Assembly: GCF_003151255.1 (NCBI RefSeq)
Contig: NZ_CP029481.1
Coordinates: forward strand, 1,798,001-1,862,000
DNA from: Microvirga sp. 17 mud 1-3
GTDB taxonomy: Bacteria; Pseudomonadota; Alphaproteobacteria; Rhizobiales; Beijerinckiaceae
Direction of reading: 5' to 3'
Length of the DNA: 64,000 nt
Shown here: piece after piece, positions 53,892 through 62,259 of the stretch
How positions within the stretch are numbered: the first letter of the stretch is position 1
Layout: the number at the start of each line of letters is the position of its first letter
The notes under the pieces: model-generated
Seen by the model: the letters and a program-made list of their open reading frames with translations, nothing else
Database searches by the model: none
Told to the model about the DNA's origin: nothing
Made by a program: the position numbers and the translations under genes

Positions 53892-53911
53892 GAAATCAGG
53901 GGAGGCGGAGC

Positions 53912-54478
53912 ATGCTGGTGGGGTTGGCTCGGACATCGACGACGGACCAGAAGGCTGGCCTGGAGCATCAGATCGAGATGCTCAAAAAGCTCGGGTGCGA
54001 AAAACTGTTTGTCGAGGAGACCTCCTCAGTCGGTCAGCGTCCGGTCTTGGAGCAGGCCACTGACTGGGTACGTGAGGGAGATGCCCTCTGTGTGACGACG
54101 CTCTCTAGGCTGGCAAGGTCAGTGCCTCACCTTTGGCAGATCATCCAGCGCCTTGAAGAGAAGAAAGTCAGCCTTCGTATCATTGATATGGGCGTAGATA
54201 CAGCGACCTCAAACGGGCGTCTTCTCCTGAATCTAATTGGTTCAATAGTTCAATGGGAGCGTGAGATTCTGCTTGAACGTCAAAAAATCGGAATCAAAAA
54301 AGCCCAAAAGGACGGCAAATTCCGAGGTCGGGTTCCCGTGGCTCGCCGTCAGACGGACGAAATCATTCGATTAAAGAACGAGGGCATGGCCCCAGCAGAC
54401 ATCGCCAAAGCCCTGAAAGTAGGACGGTCCAGCGTCTATAGGGTGTTGGCCGATAATCCGATCAGGATCAAAGGATAA
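53912..54478 (+). CDS. Serine recombinase (resolvase/invertase family)
   Basis: A 188-residue protein. GLARTSTTDQ at the N-terminus holds the catalytic Ser9; LCVTTLSRLARS and LLLNLIGSIVQWEREILLERQKIG are the typical resolvase core, and a C-terminal helix-turn-helix DEIIRLKNEGMAPADIAKALKVGRSSVYRVL binds DNA. It probably resolves or inverts a DNA segment of the island. The remnant at 27464-27841 is a different, decayed relative. Confidence 0.9.
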   Translation: MLVGLARTSTTDQKAGLEHQIEMLKKLGCEKLFVEETSSVGQRPVLEQATDWVREGDALCVTTLSRLARSVPHLWQIIQRLEEKKVSLRIIDMGVDTATSNGRLLLNLIGSIVQWEREILLERQKIGIKKAQKDGKFRGRVPVARRQTDEIIRLKNEGMAPADIAKALKVGRSSVYRVLADNPIRIKG

Positions 54479-54738
54479 AGACAGCGCTAAGCGGGAAGTC
54501 GGGTTAGACCTGAGTTCGGCTTTGCCAATAGCGGACCCGTTAGGTCGGTGTCCGTAGAGTTCTACGTCCGCTGGTGAGAACCAATCTTTGCGGACTAATT
54601 CGCCTAAGCCTCTAGCTGCACTCGCTGAGGCATACCTCTGCGGACAAGTTAAGTCGTGATCGTATCTGCCTTGCCCAAGGCAAGCGGAGCAGTTTTACTA
54701 TGGCTTCTGAGACGTGACATTTCGGGGGCAGAGTTGTC

Positions 54739-55035
54739 GTGGCTAACGTAAAGGGACTTGGCGGAGCATACCTCGCAATTGGCGGCCTGTTCGGGTGGCT
54801 CATTTTCATGAGCAACTTTTGGCCCGTCGTTCGTGGCGTCTGGTATGGCTGCCCTCTGCTTGAACTTCTGTATACCAGCTTTATCGCGGTCATAGTGGGC
54901 TTTCCCGGCGCTATACTTCGGGCGCTCCTTTGGGGGCCGAGTCTAATCATGTGGTTTATGGGCCAACACGACCATACGAGTTTTTGGCAATGGTTAGTGC
55001 CCGGTGCGTTTTCAACCGGGGTCTGCGGCATGTAA
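54739..55035 (+). CDS. Small membrane protein
   Basis: A 98-residue protein starting at GTG (MANVKGLGGAYLAIGGLFGWLIFMSNFWPVV) with two hydrophobic spans (about 12-30 and 42-72, LLYTSFIAVIVGFPGAILRALL). A C-terminal WFMGQHDHTSFWQWLVPG follows. No family recognised. Confidence 0.4.
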   Translation: MANVKGLGGAYLAIGGLFGWLIFMSNFWPVVRGVWYGCPLLELLYTSFIAVIVGFPGAILRALLWGPSLIMWFMGQHDHTSFWQWLVPGAFSTGVCGM

Positions 55036-55169
55036 TGAGCCAATCGACGCGGCTGAGTAGTAAGGGCAGAGAAGGCAATCGATCCGGACGATCACCTACG
55101 CTAACCGCCACGGTTAGCCCGCAAAAAGGCGAGGCCTGAAGGCGGCTCGCGAATGGTGAACCGAGCATT

Positions 55170-55871
55170 TCAGGCCGTAAGCACATCCTTAACCCATGCA
55201 GGAATGGCCTCACTCGCTGGCCCATATCGCCTTTCGTCGAACCGGCGAGCGTTGTCGGACGGCTCAAGGTTGATCTCGCAGGTGCGGATGCCGTGCCCAC
55301 GTGCCTCCGACACGAACCCCGCAGCCGGATAGACAGAGCCTGAGGTCCCAATCGCCACGAAGAGGTCTGCGTCAAGCATGGCATCGTAGATGGCGTCCAT
55401 GAAGAGTGGCAACTCACCGAACCAGACGACATGCGGGCGTAGGCCACCTGCACAGCCACAGGAAAGGCAGGGTGTCTCGATGCTGAGATCCTCGTGCCAA
55501 AGTGTAACCGCATTGCACTGCACGCAACGCGCCTTCAGTAGCTCACCGTGCATGTGGGTCACCTGCTGTGATCCAGCACGCTCATGCAGGTCATCAATGT
55601 TCTGGGTGCAGAGGAATAAGCGTCCTCCTCGCGCCCCCAAACCAGCTTCGAGCCGAGCCAAAGCATGGTGGGCAGCGTTGGGCTCAGCCTCAATCAGGTT
55701 TCGTCGCCGCATGTTGTAGAATGCGTGGACCTCATTGGGATCTCGGGCGAACGCCTCTGGTGTCGCCAGCTTCATGGGATCGAAGTGAGTCCACAGACCA
55801 TCCTTGTCACGGAAGGTCCCAAGGCCGCTCGCTGCGGATATGCCCGCGCCAGTCAGTACGAAGATGTTCAT
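55170..55871 (-). CDS. Sir2-family NAD-dependent deacylase
   Basis: A 233-residue class III (CobB-like) sirtuin. NAD-binding motifs GAGISAASG and TQNIDDLHERAG, the catalytic-base His in HMHGELL, a zinc site C-x2-C ... C-x2-C (CVQC and CLSC), and GTSGSVYPA are all present. It deacylates lysines, consuming NAD. A Sir2 fused to other defence modules would be longer; this one looks like a plain CobB. A second cobB is expected on the chromosome. Confidence 0.92.
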   Translation of the reverse strand: MNIFVLTGAGISAASGLGTFRDKDGLWTHFDPMKLATPEAFARDPNEVHAFYNMRRRNLIEAEPNAAHHALARLEAGLGARGGRLFLCTQNIDDLHERAGSQQVTHMHGELLKARCVQCNAVTLWHEDLSIETPCLSCGCAGGLRPHVVWFGELPLFMDAIYDAMLDADLFVAIGTSGSVYPAAGFVSEARGHGIRTCEINLEPSDNARRFDERRYGPASEAIPAWVKDVLTA

Positions 55872-55895
55872 CTGCCTTCCAATCCCGTTCCAAGA

Positions 55896-56993
55896 TTAAG
55901 CCGAAGAAGCCCCACCAGCAGGGTTCAAGCGGGAGAGGATGGCAAGCACATCTAAGCCGAGTTGCTGCGTGAGTTCACCAGCCGGAGCTTCTCGCCCGAG
56001 AGCAGCGGCCTGACCCGCCCACAAGGGCGAAAAATCACCTGATCCGCCTGCCTCAGCTTTTGAGCGGATCGGAGCCAACGCACCAGAAGCGAGCGGAAAC
56101 ACCGGCGCAAGATCCGACATAGGGCCGACCTCGTGCACGACCCGGTTAACGATTCCACGGGCAGGCCGACCTGTGAACACATTCGTAAGAACGGTGTCAT
56201 TGTCCTTTGCTCGTTTAAGAGCATTACGATGGATCGAACTAACTTTGGCTTCGGGAGAGAAGAGATAGGCGGTTCCGATCTGGACTGCTGAGGCTCCTAA
56301 CGCGAGGGCGGCAACGATGCCCCGTGCGTCCGCGATCCCGCCTGCGGCGATCACCGGTACGCTCACAGCATCTACAATCTGGGGCACCAGCGCCATCGTA
56401 CCCGCTTGAGTCGAGATGTCGCTGGTTAGGAAGATCCCACGATGCCCGCCTGCTTCGTAACCTTGGGCAATGATGGCATCGCACCCTTGGCTCTCTAGCC
56501 ATCGCGCTTCATCCACCGTGGTGGCCGACGAGACGACCTTTGCGCCTGTTGCCTTGACGCGTTTCACGAGAGTTGGTTCAGGCAAACCGAAATGGAAGCT
56601 AACGACCTCAGGTCTAAACTCTTCCACAAGGTCACACATGGTGTCGTCGAACGGGGCACGAGCCGCAGCAGGAACGAGCACTTGTGGATCAAGCCCGAGT
56701 TCGACGTAGTAGCCTTCCAGACGCTGTTTCCAGGCAGCCTCCCGTACCGGGTCAGCCTTTGGTGGTCGGTGGCAGAAGAAATTGAGGTTGATGGGCCGGG
56801 AAGTCCTCTGGCGAATGACCCCAAGCTCGTTCCTCATCTGCTCAGGGTTGAGCATTGCACAAGGCAGGGAGCCAAGTCCGCCTGCTTCAGAGACCGCGAT
56901 CACCATCTCGGACCCGACTGAACCCGCCATTGGGGCCTGAATGATTGGCAATTCGATGCCAAAGAAATCTTGGAAGCGACGATCTGGCCACAT
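55896..56993 (-). CDS. Nitronate monooxygenase (2-nitropropane dioxygenase family)
   Basis: A 365-residue FMN TIM-barrel protein: FFGIELPIIQAPMAGSVGSEMVIAVSEAGGLGSLPCAML, NLNFFCHRPP, a catalytic-His region AQGYEAGGHRG, and VPVIAAGGIADARGIVAALALGASAVQIGTAYL. It oxidises nitronates or related toxins. It is on the same strand as the sirtuin, 25 bases upstream of it, so the pair may be one transcript. Confidence 0.9.
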   Translation of the reverse strand: MWPDRRFQDFFGIELPIIQAPMAGSVGSEMVIAVSEAGGLGSLPCAMLNPEQMRNELGVIRQRTSRPINLNFFCHRPPKADPVREAAWKQRLEGYYVELGLDPQVLVPAAARAPFDDTMCDLVEEFRPEVVSFHFGLPEPTLVKRVKATGAKVVSSATTVDEARWLESQGCDAIIAQGYEAGGHRGIFLTSDISTQAGTMALVPQIVDAVSVPVIAAGGIADARGIVAALALGASAVQIGTAYLFSPEAKVSSIHRNALKRAKDNDTVLTNVFTGRPARGIVNRVVHEVGPMSDLAPVFPLASGALAPIRSKAEAGGSGDFSPLWAGQAAALGREAPAGELTQQLGLDVLAILSRLNPAGGASSA

Positions 56994-57200
56994 GGTGCGA
57001 TCCTTTGCTGCTCGTGTGTTTCAATCCTTATAGCGCTGCTGTCCCGGTTCAGGAGGGTGAAAGGAACTGGACCTACAGCGCTCGATCAACGCTTCCTGCC
57101 TTAATAGCGGCGGATCTCAGATCCAAAGCCCTGTTCATCATCTGTTCGATTTTTTCTGACATTCTGCGGAATACTGAAACAAGATACCGGAAGGACGGTG

Positions 57201-57425
57201 ATGTTCGGCCAGTCGCATTCCCATAGAGTTTGGAGAATGATGAACGCCCTGATTGACGCCCGCCCTGAATGGGCGGACCAGGATACCTTTGAAGCTGACC
57301 GCGAACAGATACTTCATTACGGGCTCTCTGCTGGTATGAGCATCGAAGAGCTTCTCAAGATCACAGATCCAGACATAATTCTGGGACTGTGGGCGGCGGC
57401 TGCGGCGAAAGAGGCTGAAGTGTAA
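57201..57425 (+). CDS. Small hypothetical protein
   Basis: A 74-residue protein, MFGQSHSHRVWRMMNALIDARPEWADQDTFEADREQILHYGLSAGMSIEELLKITDPDIILGLWAAAAAKEAEV. It looks like two helical units; the PDIILGLWAAA segment recalls short helical proteins with a phage-like LTDPxxVxxLWxAA tail. AAGGA five bases upstream of the ATG. It precedes the nucleosidase by 41 bases. Confidence 0.55.
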   Translation: MFGQSHSHRVWRMMNALIDARPEWADQDTFEADREQILHYGLSAGMSIEELLKITDPDIILGLWAAAAAKEAEV

Positions 57426-57466
57426 GGAGGCTCTAGTTTGTACTTTCATGAGAGACGGCAGCTTCG

Positions 57467-58195
57467 ATGACCACAGGTATTCTCTGCGCGACACCCGAAG
57501 AATTCGACGCGCTTCATCATCGGCTCAAGTTTGACAAGGCGTCCCTGACCCTGGCTGGGTTTGAGTTCTGGAAGGGACAGGTTCCGAACCGCTCTCGCCC
57601 CATCGTCCTGGCCCAATCCGGCATCGGTAAGGTCAACGCTGCCACATTAGCGACGATTCTGTTCACGACTTTCGGCTGCGACGACCTGATTTTCTCCGGT
57701 GTCGCTGGAGCCTTGACCGATCTTGAGGTCGGCTCAGTGGTGCTGGTCACCAGGGGAGCTACCCACGATTATGGTCTGGTGAGCAATGGCGTCTTCACCT
57801 GTGTCGCAGACGGCGATTATCCATTGCCGGGAGTTGCGAAGCCCTTGCAGAACCTTTCGCCTGTCCCAGCCCAAGTTGAGCAAACCATGGCGCACCTCCG
57901 GGACCGGATGGCCGACAACCTCACCATTCGGCTCGGCTCTGTCCTGTCAGGGGACGTGTTTATCAACTGCCAGGATGCCCGGACTCGCTTGCAAGCCCTG
58001 GGCGGGGACATCGTGGATATGGAGTCATCGGCAGTCCTCGAAGTGGCCCGCCGTTTCGGGAAAGCAGCCTATATTGTTCGCACCATCTCGGATGGGGCAG
58101 GGGACGACAGCCATCTTTCGTACGCTGAAATGGTGGCTACCGTCGCCCACAACTCGGCGCTTTGCGTTGAGGATCTGCTTAGGATCATGCCATGA
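57467..58195 (+). CDS. Methylthioadenosine/S-adenosylhomocysteine nucleosidase-like phosphorylase-superfamily protein
   Basis: A 242-residue protein: ILCATPEEFDALHHRL, IGKVNAATLATILFTTFG, FSGVAGALTDLEVGSVVLVT and VDMESSAVLEVARRFGK with R-T-ISDGAGDD (catalytic Asp). It would cleave methylthioadenosine or S-adenosylhomocysteine, relieving inhibition of SAM-dependent methylation, which suits an island with several methyltransferases; that link is inference. Confidence 0.88.
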   Translation: MTTGILCATPEEFDALHHRLKFDKASLTLAGFEFWKGQVPNRSRPIVLAQSGIGKVNAATLATILFTTFGCDDLIFSGVAGALTDLEVGSVVLVTRGATHDYGLVSNGVFTCVADGDYPLPGVAKPLQNLSPVPAQVEQTMAHLRDRMADNLTIRLGSVLSGDVFINCQDARTRLQALGGDIVDMESSAVLEVARRFGKAAYIVRTISDGAGDDSHLSYAEMVATVAHNSALCVEDLLRIMP

Positions 58196-58292
58196 CCGAT
58201 GACGCTGGATCGCCAATCTCTGCGCGTAAACTTTCAAGCTCAATAGAGCCGTAGCCTGTTGGGCGGTTGTGACATGGATCTGAAGGTTCTTG

Positions 58293-58511
58293 ATGGAAGA
58301 ACTCGACGTTATCGCTCTCCCAGATGGCCGCCGTGGAACTGTTGTTCACGTCTCATCGGACCGCGCAATGATCATCGTTGAGGTCGGGTCAGAGCTTATC
58401 GACTACACATTCGAGGAAAATGGTTTGACGGAGATCTCCCGGACAACCGTGGTCCCGGAGGATCTCGTGGGGCTTTTGATCGAGGGCGAGCGGGCCGCTG
58501 ATCGGGGGTGA
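58293..58511 (+). CDS. DUF4926-like small protein
   Basis: A 72-residue protein, MEELDVIALPDGRRGTVVHVSSDRAMIIVEVGSELIDYTFEENGLTEISRTTVVPEDL. The LDVIAL ... GxxGTVVHV ... VEV ... E pattern fits the DUF4926 small SH3-like barrel. AAGG is placed before the ATG at 58293. Role unknown. Confidence 0.65.
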   Translation: MEELDVIALPDGRRGTVVHVSSDRAMIIVEVGSELIDYTFEENGLTEISRTTVVPEDLVGLLIEGERAADRG

Positions 58512-58561
58512 GACCATCGACGTGACCGCCTGGACACCGGACGAGATCGCTAATCTGAGCG

Positions 58562-58660
58562 ATTGGCCTCGGGCTGATCCTGATTCACTTCGTGGGAATT
58601 CTGATCACCAACACGTCCGTCAATCCCGCCCGCAGCACCGGTCCGGCCCAGTTCGTCGCT
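58562..58660 (+). pseudogene. Fragment of an aquaporin Z gene
   Basis: Thirty-three codons read [34 protein letters not shown], a piece of the AqpZ C-terminal half with the second NPA box (NPAR) and Arg selectivity residue. No start and no remainder of the aquaporin follow. It is a truncated leftover, presumably from an earlier insertion or deletion. Confidence 0.8.
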
Positions 58661-58900
58661 TCACGATCTGGGCATCCGGAAATGGGCTGCTGCCCGACAG
58701 GGGCTTTATCGAAAGCTCCGAGGTGGGAGTTGATCATTTCGAGGTTCGTCGGATCGAGCGCCCATACCATCTTTCTTCGACACAATGTCAATAGATAGTG
58801 CTCTCAACATGGCAAGTACTGCTTCACGAGCACCCTGTTTTGAATAGTCAATCTCGCCTGTTAATGTCGCGTTCAAGTCAAATACCTAATTCTCTGGCGG

Positions 58901-59278
58901 ATGACACAACTGGATGACAGCAAAAAGCTTGTGCTTATTTTGGAAGATGAAGTTCTAATCGGAATCAATCTTCAAGATGAGTTGCAGGATGCGGGCTATC
59001 GGATCGCAGGACCTTTTGCGACCTGCGCTTCAGCGCTCGAATGGCTTCAGACATCGACACCTGATGCGGCCATCCTCGACGCAGCGCTAAAGGATGGGAC
59101 CTGCCGGGAGATTTCGCTTGAGTTGAGGAAGCGGGCGGTGCCGTTCGTGATCTATTCAGGCTATGGGGAGGATCGAGAGCTTCTCGCGGAGTTTCACCAA
59201 GTTCCCTGGATCGAAAAGCCGGTTCCACTGTCTGTGCTCGTCCAAGCCTGTCAGCAGCTTCTGATCAGTCCTTACTGA
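58901..59278 (+). CDS. Stand-alone response regulator receiver protein (CheY-like)
   Basis: A 125-residue receiver domain: LVLILEDEVLIGINLQDEL (acidic pocket EDE), the phospho-acceptor in AAILDAALKDG, a Ser in VIYSGYGE, and the conserved Lys in WIEKPV. There is no output domain. This single-domain type, with the Glu-Asp-Glu start and FATCASALEWL, is common downstream of HWE-type histidine kinases in alphaproteobacteria, none of which is encoded here. Confidence 0.9.
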   Translation: MTQLDDSKKLVLILEDEVLIGINLQDELQDAGYRIAGPFATCASALEWLQTSTPDAAILDAALKDGTCREISLELRKRAVPFVIYSGYGEDRELLAEFHQVPWIEKPVPLSVLVQACQQLLISPY

Positions 59279-59418
59279 ATCCGATTGGATTAATCAGCTT
59301 GGCTTGAAACCTTTCCGTCCTGCGCAGGCAAGGACTACAGAATCAACTTGCCCGAGATCACAGGGGGGCCTGCCTACTCAAGCTGGTGGGCACCAAAACA
59401 GATAAAGCCACAGCAAGA

Positions 59419-60732
59419 CTAGACCGCCACAGAGAACACCCGAGCCTTATCGGATAAACCCTTCAGGGAACGAGTGCCTTCATCAACAAACCGGAGACCA
59501 GAGCCCGCCACCAAATCGCGAACTGTCCGCGACACCAGCACCTGACCGCCCTGAGCTTGGGCTGCGATACGGGCTGCGATGTGAACCGCGATTCCGGCAA
59601 TGTCCTGGCCCTTTAACTCGATCTCACCAGTGTGCAGGCCACAACGGATTTGCAAGCCAAGGGAGTGCGCCACACCGATGATAGCCGCCGCGCACCAAAC
59701 TGCTCGCGCAGGCCCATCGAATGTAGCAAGAAAACCATCGCCAAGTGACTTCACTTCCTGCCCTCGAAATCGGGAGATTTCCTGGCGCACGAGGTTATCG
59801 TGCTGATCCAATAATGTGCGCCAGCGGCGATCACCAAGGTCCGATGCCCGCTTGGTTGAGCCTACGATGTCCGTGAGCAAAACCGTAGCAAGGACGCGAT
59901 CCACCTCCACAGCAGCCCGAGAACCGGTTACGAACTCCTGGATCTCATTGGCGATGTCGTCTGCGTTCTCGCCAATGTAGGGCAGGTGATCCGTCCCCGC
60001 AAATTCCGCCAGACGCGCATGCGGGATGTGCTGGGCTAAGAAGCGACCATCCTCGATGCCCACTGCGATGTCCTCCGTCCGGTGAATCACCAGCGTCGGG
60101 ACGCGGATGGCGTTCAACACACCGGAAATATCGATCTCTTGGTTCATCCGCATAAGGGCTTTGGCGGCAGCGGGCGTTGCGCCCACCCGCTCATGGCGAG
60201 CCCAAATCTTCTTGAACCCGGCGTCGTTAGCCATCGACGGAGCATATTTCCACACGCTCTCGCCCGTGCCCCATTTCTCTTCAACGTACCGATAGAACGC
60301 GGCCAGCTTCTTTTCGGTCGGATACCAGCCGGAGAACGTTGCAAACGCGCCATAAAGGATCAGTGACGAGCAGCGGTCCGGATGGCTCGCCGCGAAAAGG
60401 ATGGCAAGGGCCCCCCCTTCCGAGATGCCCAGCAGAACGGCACGCTCGGAATAAGCCGCGTCCATCACGGCTCTGGCGTCATCCATTCGCTCGTCGAGGG
60501 TCGGCACGGACCCTGCCCGGTCCGACAGACCTGTACCTCGCTTATCGAATGTGATCACACGGGCAAATCGACCGAGCCGCTCTAGCCAGCGTGCTGCACT
60601 CGGATTGTCCCAGGTCTCCTCTACGTTCGAGATGAATCCAGGCACAAGCACAAGATCGACGGAGCCCGCGCCGAAAACTTGATAGGCGATGTGAAGATCG
60701 CCACTTCTCGCATAGCGGGTCTCAGGTTGCAT
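59419..60732 (-). CDS. Alpha/beta hydrolase fused to class III adenylate/guanylate cyclase
   Basis: A 437-residue fusion. Residues about 10-265 are an alpha/beta hydrolase (VLVPGFISNVEETW, GISEGGALAI with the G-x-S-x-G nucleophile, LVIHRTEDIAV, GTDHLPYIG with the His). Residues about 275-437 form a class III cyclase domain (LLTDIVGSTKRASDLGD with the first metal Asp, LGDGFLATFDGP with the second, ICGLHTGEIE-like, HIAARIAAQAQGGQVLVS). The hydrolase may gate cyclase output. A longer frame to 60840 exists. The ATG at 60732 gives a natural N-terminus, MQPETRYARSGDLHIAYQ. Confidence 0.88.
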   Translation of the reverse strand: MQPETRYARSGDLHIAYQVFGAGSVDLVLVPGFISNVEETWDNPSAARWLERLGRFARVITFDKRGTGLSDRAGSVPTLDERMDDARAVMDAAYSERAVLLGISEGGALAILFAASHPDRCSSLILYGAFATFSGWYPTEKKLAAFYRYVEEKWGTGESVWKYAPSMANDAGFKKIWARHERVGATPAAAKALMRMNQEIDISGVLNAIRVPTLVIHRTEDIAVGIEDGRFLAQHIPHARLAEFAGTDHLPYIGENADDIANEIQEFVTGSRAAVEVDRVLATVLLTDIVGSTKRASDLGDRRWRTLLDQHDNLVRQEISRFRGQEVKSLGDGFLATFDGPARAVWCAAAIIGVAHSLGLQIRCGLHTGEIELKGQDIAGIAVHIAARIAAQAQGGQVLVSRTVRDLVAGSGLRFVDEGTRSLKGLSDKARVFSVAV

Positions 60733-60947
60733 TGCATGATCCTGCAAGCACAGGCGCGGCAGAGCCTTCGCCAAAAACAGTTGAGCGCCCAAATAGCCGG
60801 GATTTCGAGGGGGCGAATGGGCAACTTGGGCCACAACCATTCGGCGTCAGTATAGCCGTGATCTCCTGTGGGACAAAGCTGATCTGACTTACGCCGGATG
60901 GAGACCTTGATTGGGTCGATCTGCCCCCCTCGCAGGTGGGCGGATGA

Positions 60948-61256
60948 TTACGGGGCGGTGTTCGGAGGGGATATACCTTTCGATCCTTCCCACCTTATGA
61001 GCTTCCGCATCATCGGCGGTAGGTCCGGGGAAGGGTGGCTGATCGCCTCCAAGTCCGTGTGGCGAGCTTTGCACTTCGGATCGTACTGGCCGCGAGGTCG
61101 CTCCCAAAGGAGGGACTTCATAGGGCAGTCGAGGGCGATTTTATCGAGACGGTCGCATAGCTGAATGTCGGCCCCGTGCTTCTCAGCCAGACGAACGAGC
61201 CGGTACTGACCCCTCCTGTGCGGCACAGCGGGCAATCGACCCGGACGATGCCTCAT
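60948..61256 (-). pseudogene. Degraded small Cys-rich protein gene
   Basis: A minus-strand frame reads GQYRLVRLAEKHGADIQLCDRLDKIALDCP, which resembles rhizobial small proteins of the pattern C-x2-C-x-R-G-x-Y-x3-R-L-x-x-(K/R)-H/Y-G-A-D-x6-L-x-x-L-x-x-D-C. The first Cys pair (VDCPLC) is encoded just upstream but in another frame, near 61236. A one-base indel there has probably broken the gene. Tail MMRKLIRWEGSKGISPP follows. Confidence 0.5.
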
Positions 61257-61500
61257 GAGAATTGCACAGCCGTTCGACCATCGCTGCCCAACTTCGCAAT
61301 ATGAACGAAATGGGAACATCGGGTCGCAGGTTCCGACTCTTCGCGCAAGGCCGAGTCGGACATCACCGATGCTCACGAAGAGCGCGGGGTGCTGATTCTA
61401 AGGTTGTCAGGAACGTCGTTAGAACCCAACCTGTAAAACAGGGTGTAAAACACCGCTTTTGAGATCACAGGGGAATCGCAAATTCCTCAATAATTTCAAA

Positions 61501-61544
61501 TGGCTGGGGGACCTGGATTCGAACCAAGACTAACGGAGTCAGAG
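61501..61544. repeat. Island attachment site, right (within tRNA-Gln)
   Basis: The 44 bases from the CCA end to the anticodon loop are identical to 21899-21942. Base 61500 differs (A versus G at 21898) and base 61545 differs, so the crossover fell in this block. The tRNA remains complete, so integration did not destroy it. Confidence 0.92.
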
Positions 61545-61574
61545 TCCGCTGTTCTACCATTAAACTATCCCCCA
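61501..61574 (-). tRNA. tRNA-Gln (anticodon CTG)
   Basis: A 74-base gene on the minus strand. The acceptor TGGGGGA (5') pairs with TCCCCCA, followed by G and an encoded CCA. The anticodon arm is GCGGA-CTCTGAC-TCCGT with CTG at positions 34-36, and the T arm contains GGTTCGAATCC. The gene is intact and its 3' 44 bases are duplicated at 21899-21942, marking island integration here. Confidence 0.95.
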
Positions 61575-61761
61575 ACGAGCCCGGCCCTGACGCCGCCTTG
61601 CCGGAGAAAGATCGATCCGGGAGCGGGCGGTCGGTGTTCGTGGTGGCGCTGAAATAGGGGCTTTTTCGGGCGCGGTCAACCCTCCTGGATGGGGCTTCCT
61701 GCATCTGCGTAAGCGAGCGGCATCCGTAGGGGAGGGGCCGGGCAGTCTCAGGGCGCTGCGG

Positions 61762-62259
61762 TCACGCTTCTCCAGGGAAATCGTCGCGGGTCGCAAGGTC
61801 GACGAAGTCGATCAATACGGATTCAATTCTGTCGGAACTGGCTTCGCCGATGTCGATGTCCAGCCGCCGGGTTTCCTTGGGAAGATACATGTAGACATGG
61901 GCGATTCCCGTCTCGGCCAAGTCGACTTCCAGCGTGCGGGTGGTCTTGCGACCGTCCACGAAAAGGTCGAGGCGACCGCGACCGAGGGACGGATAATCCC
62001 GGTGGGAATAGTCATGGGGCGGGGTCACGCTGACCTTGATCTCGGCCCCAATGACGGACAGCCTTTCGTTGAGGCCCTTCAGCAGAGGCGGGATGACGTC
62101 CCGCACCTTAAGCCAGGATTTGAGGGCGGCGCGCTTGCGCATGGCCCTCGCGTCCGCGTCCCGGCTCCTTCTGTCGGCTTCTGCACCGGCATCCCGGCGC
62201 TCAAAGGCCTCGCGGTAGAGAACCCGCTCCAGGCGCCTCTCATTGTCATCCCGGCTCAT
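61762..62259 (-). CDS. Hypothetical protein
   Basis: A 165-residue protein. The N-terminal 60 residues are highly charged Arg/Asp/Glu/Ala, probably a long helix. The C-terminal part (IGAEIKVSVTPPHDYSHRDYPSLGRGRLDLFVDGRKTTRTLEVDLAETGIAHVYMYLPKETRRLDIDIG) looks like a compact alpha/beta fold. No known domain. It directly follows the tRNA-Gln on the core side. Confidence 0.6.
   Translation of the reverse strand: MSRDDNERRLERVLYREAFERRDAGAEADRRSRDADARAMRKRAALKSWLKVRDVIPPLLKGLNERLSVIGAEIKVSVTPPHDYSHRDYPSLGRGRLDLFVDGRKTTRTLEVDLAETGIAHVYMYLPKETRRLDIDIGEASSDRIESVLIDFVDLATRDDFPGEA

Larger units (their letters stand above)
21899..61544. mobile_element. Integrative genomic island inserted in tRNA-Gln(CTG), about 39.6 kb
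   Basis: A perfect 44-base direct repeat (21899-21942 and 61501-61544) consists of the 3' part of tRNA-Gln; the right copy belongs to the intact tRNA gene. A tyrosine integrase and an excisionase-like gene start 150 bases inside the left repeat. Cargo is typical of mobile islands: type I restriction-modification, DNA methyltransferases, recombinases, regulators and many orphans, with several broken genes. No conjugation genes were seen, so it is more likely a mobilisable or defective element than a self-transmissible one. Confidence 0.88.

Noticed and set aside
55170..55871. Sir2 gene as an abortive-infection NADase
   Set aside because: It has the full deacylase zinc site and length of a CobB enzyme and is not fused to or beside a TIR, SLOG, HerA or Ago partner.
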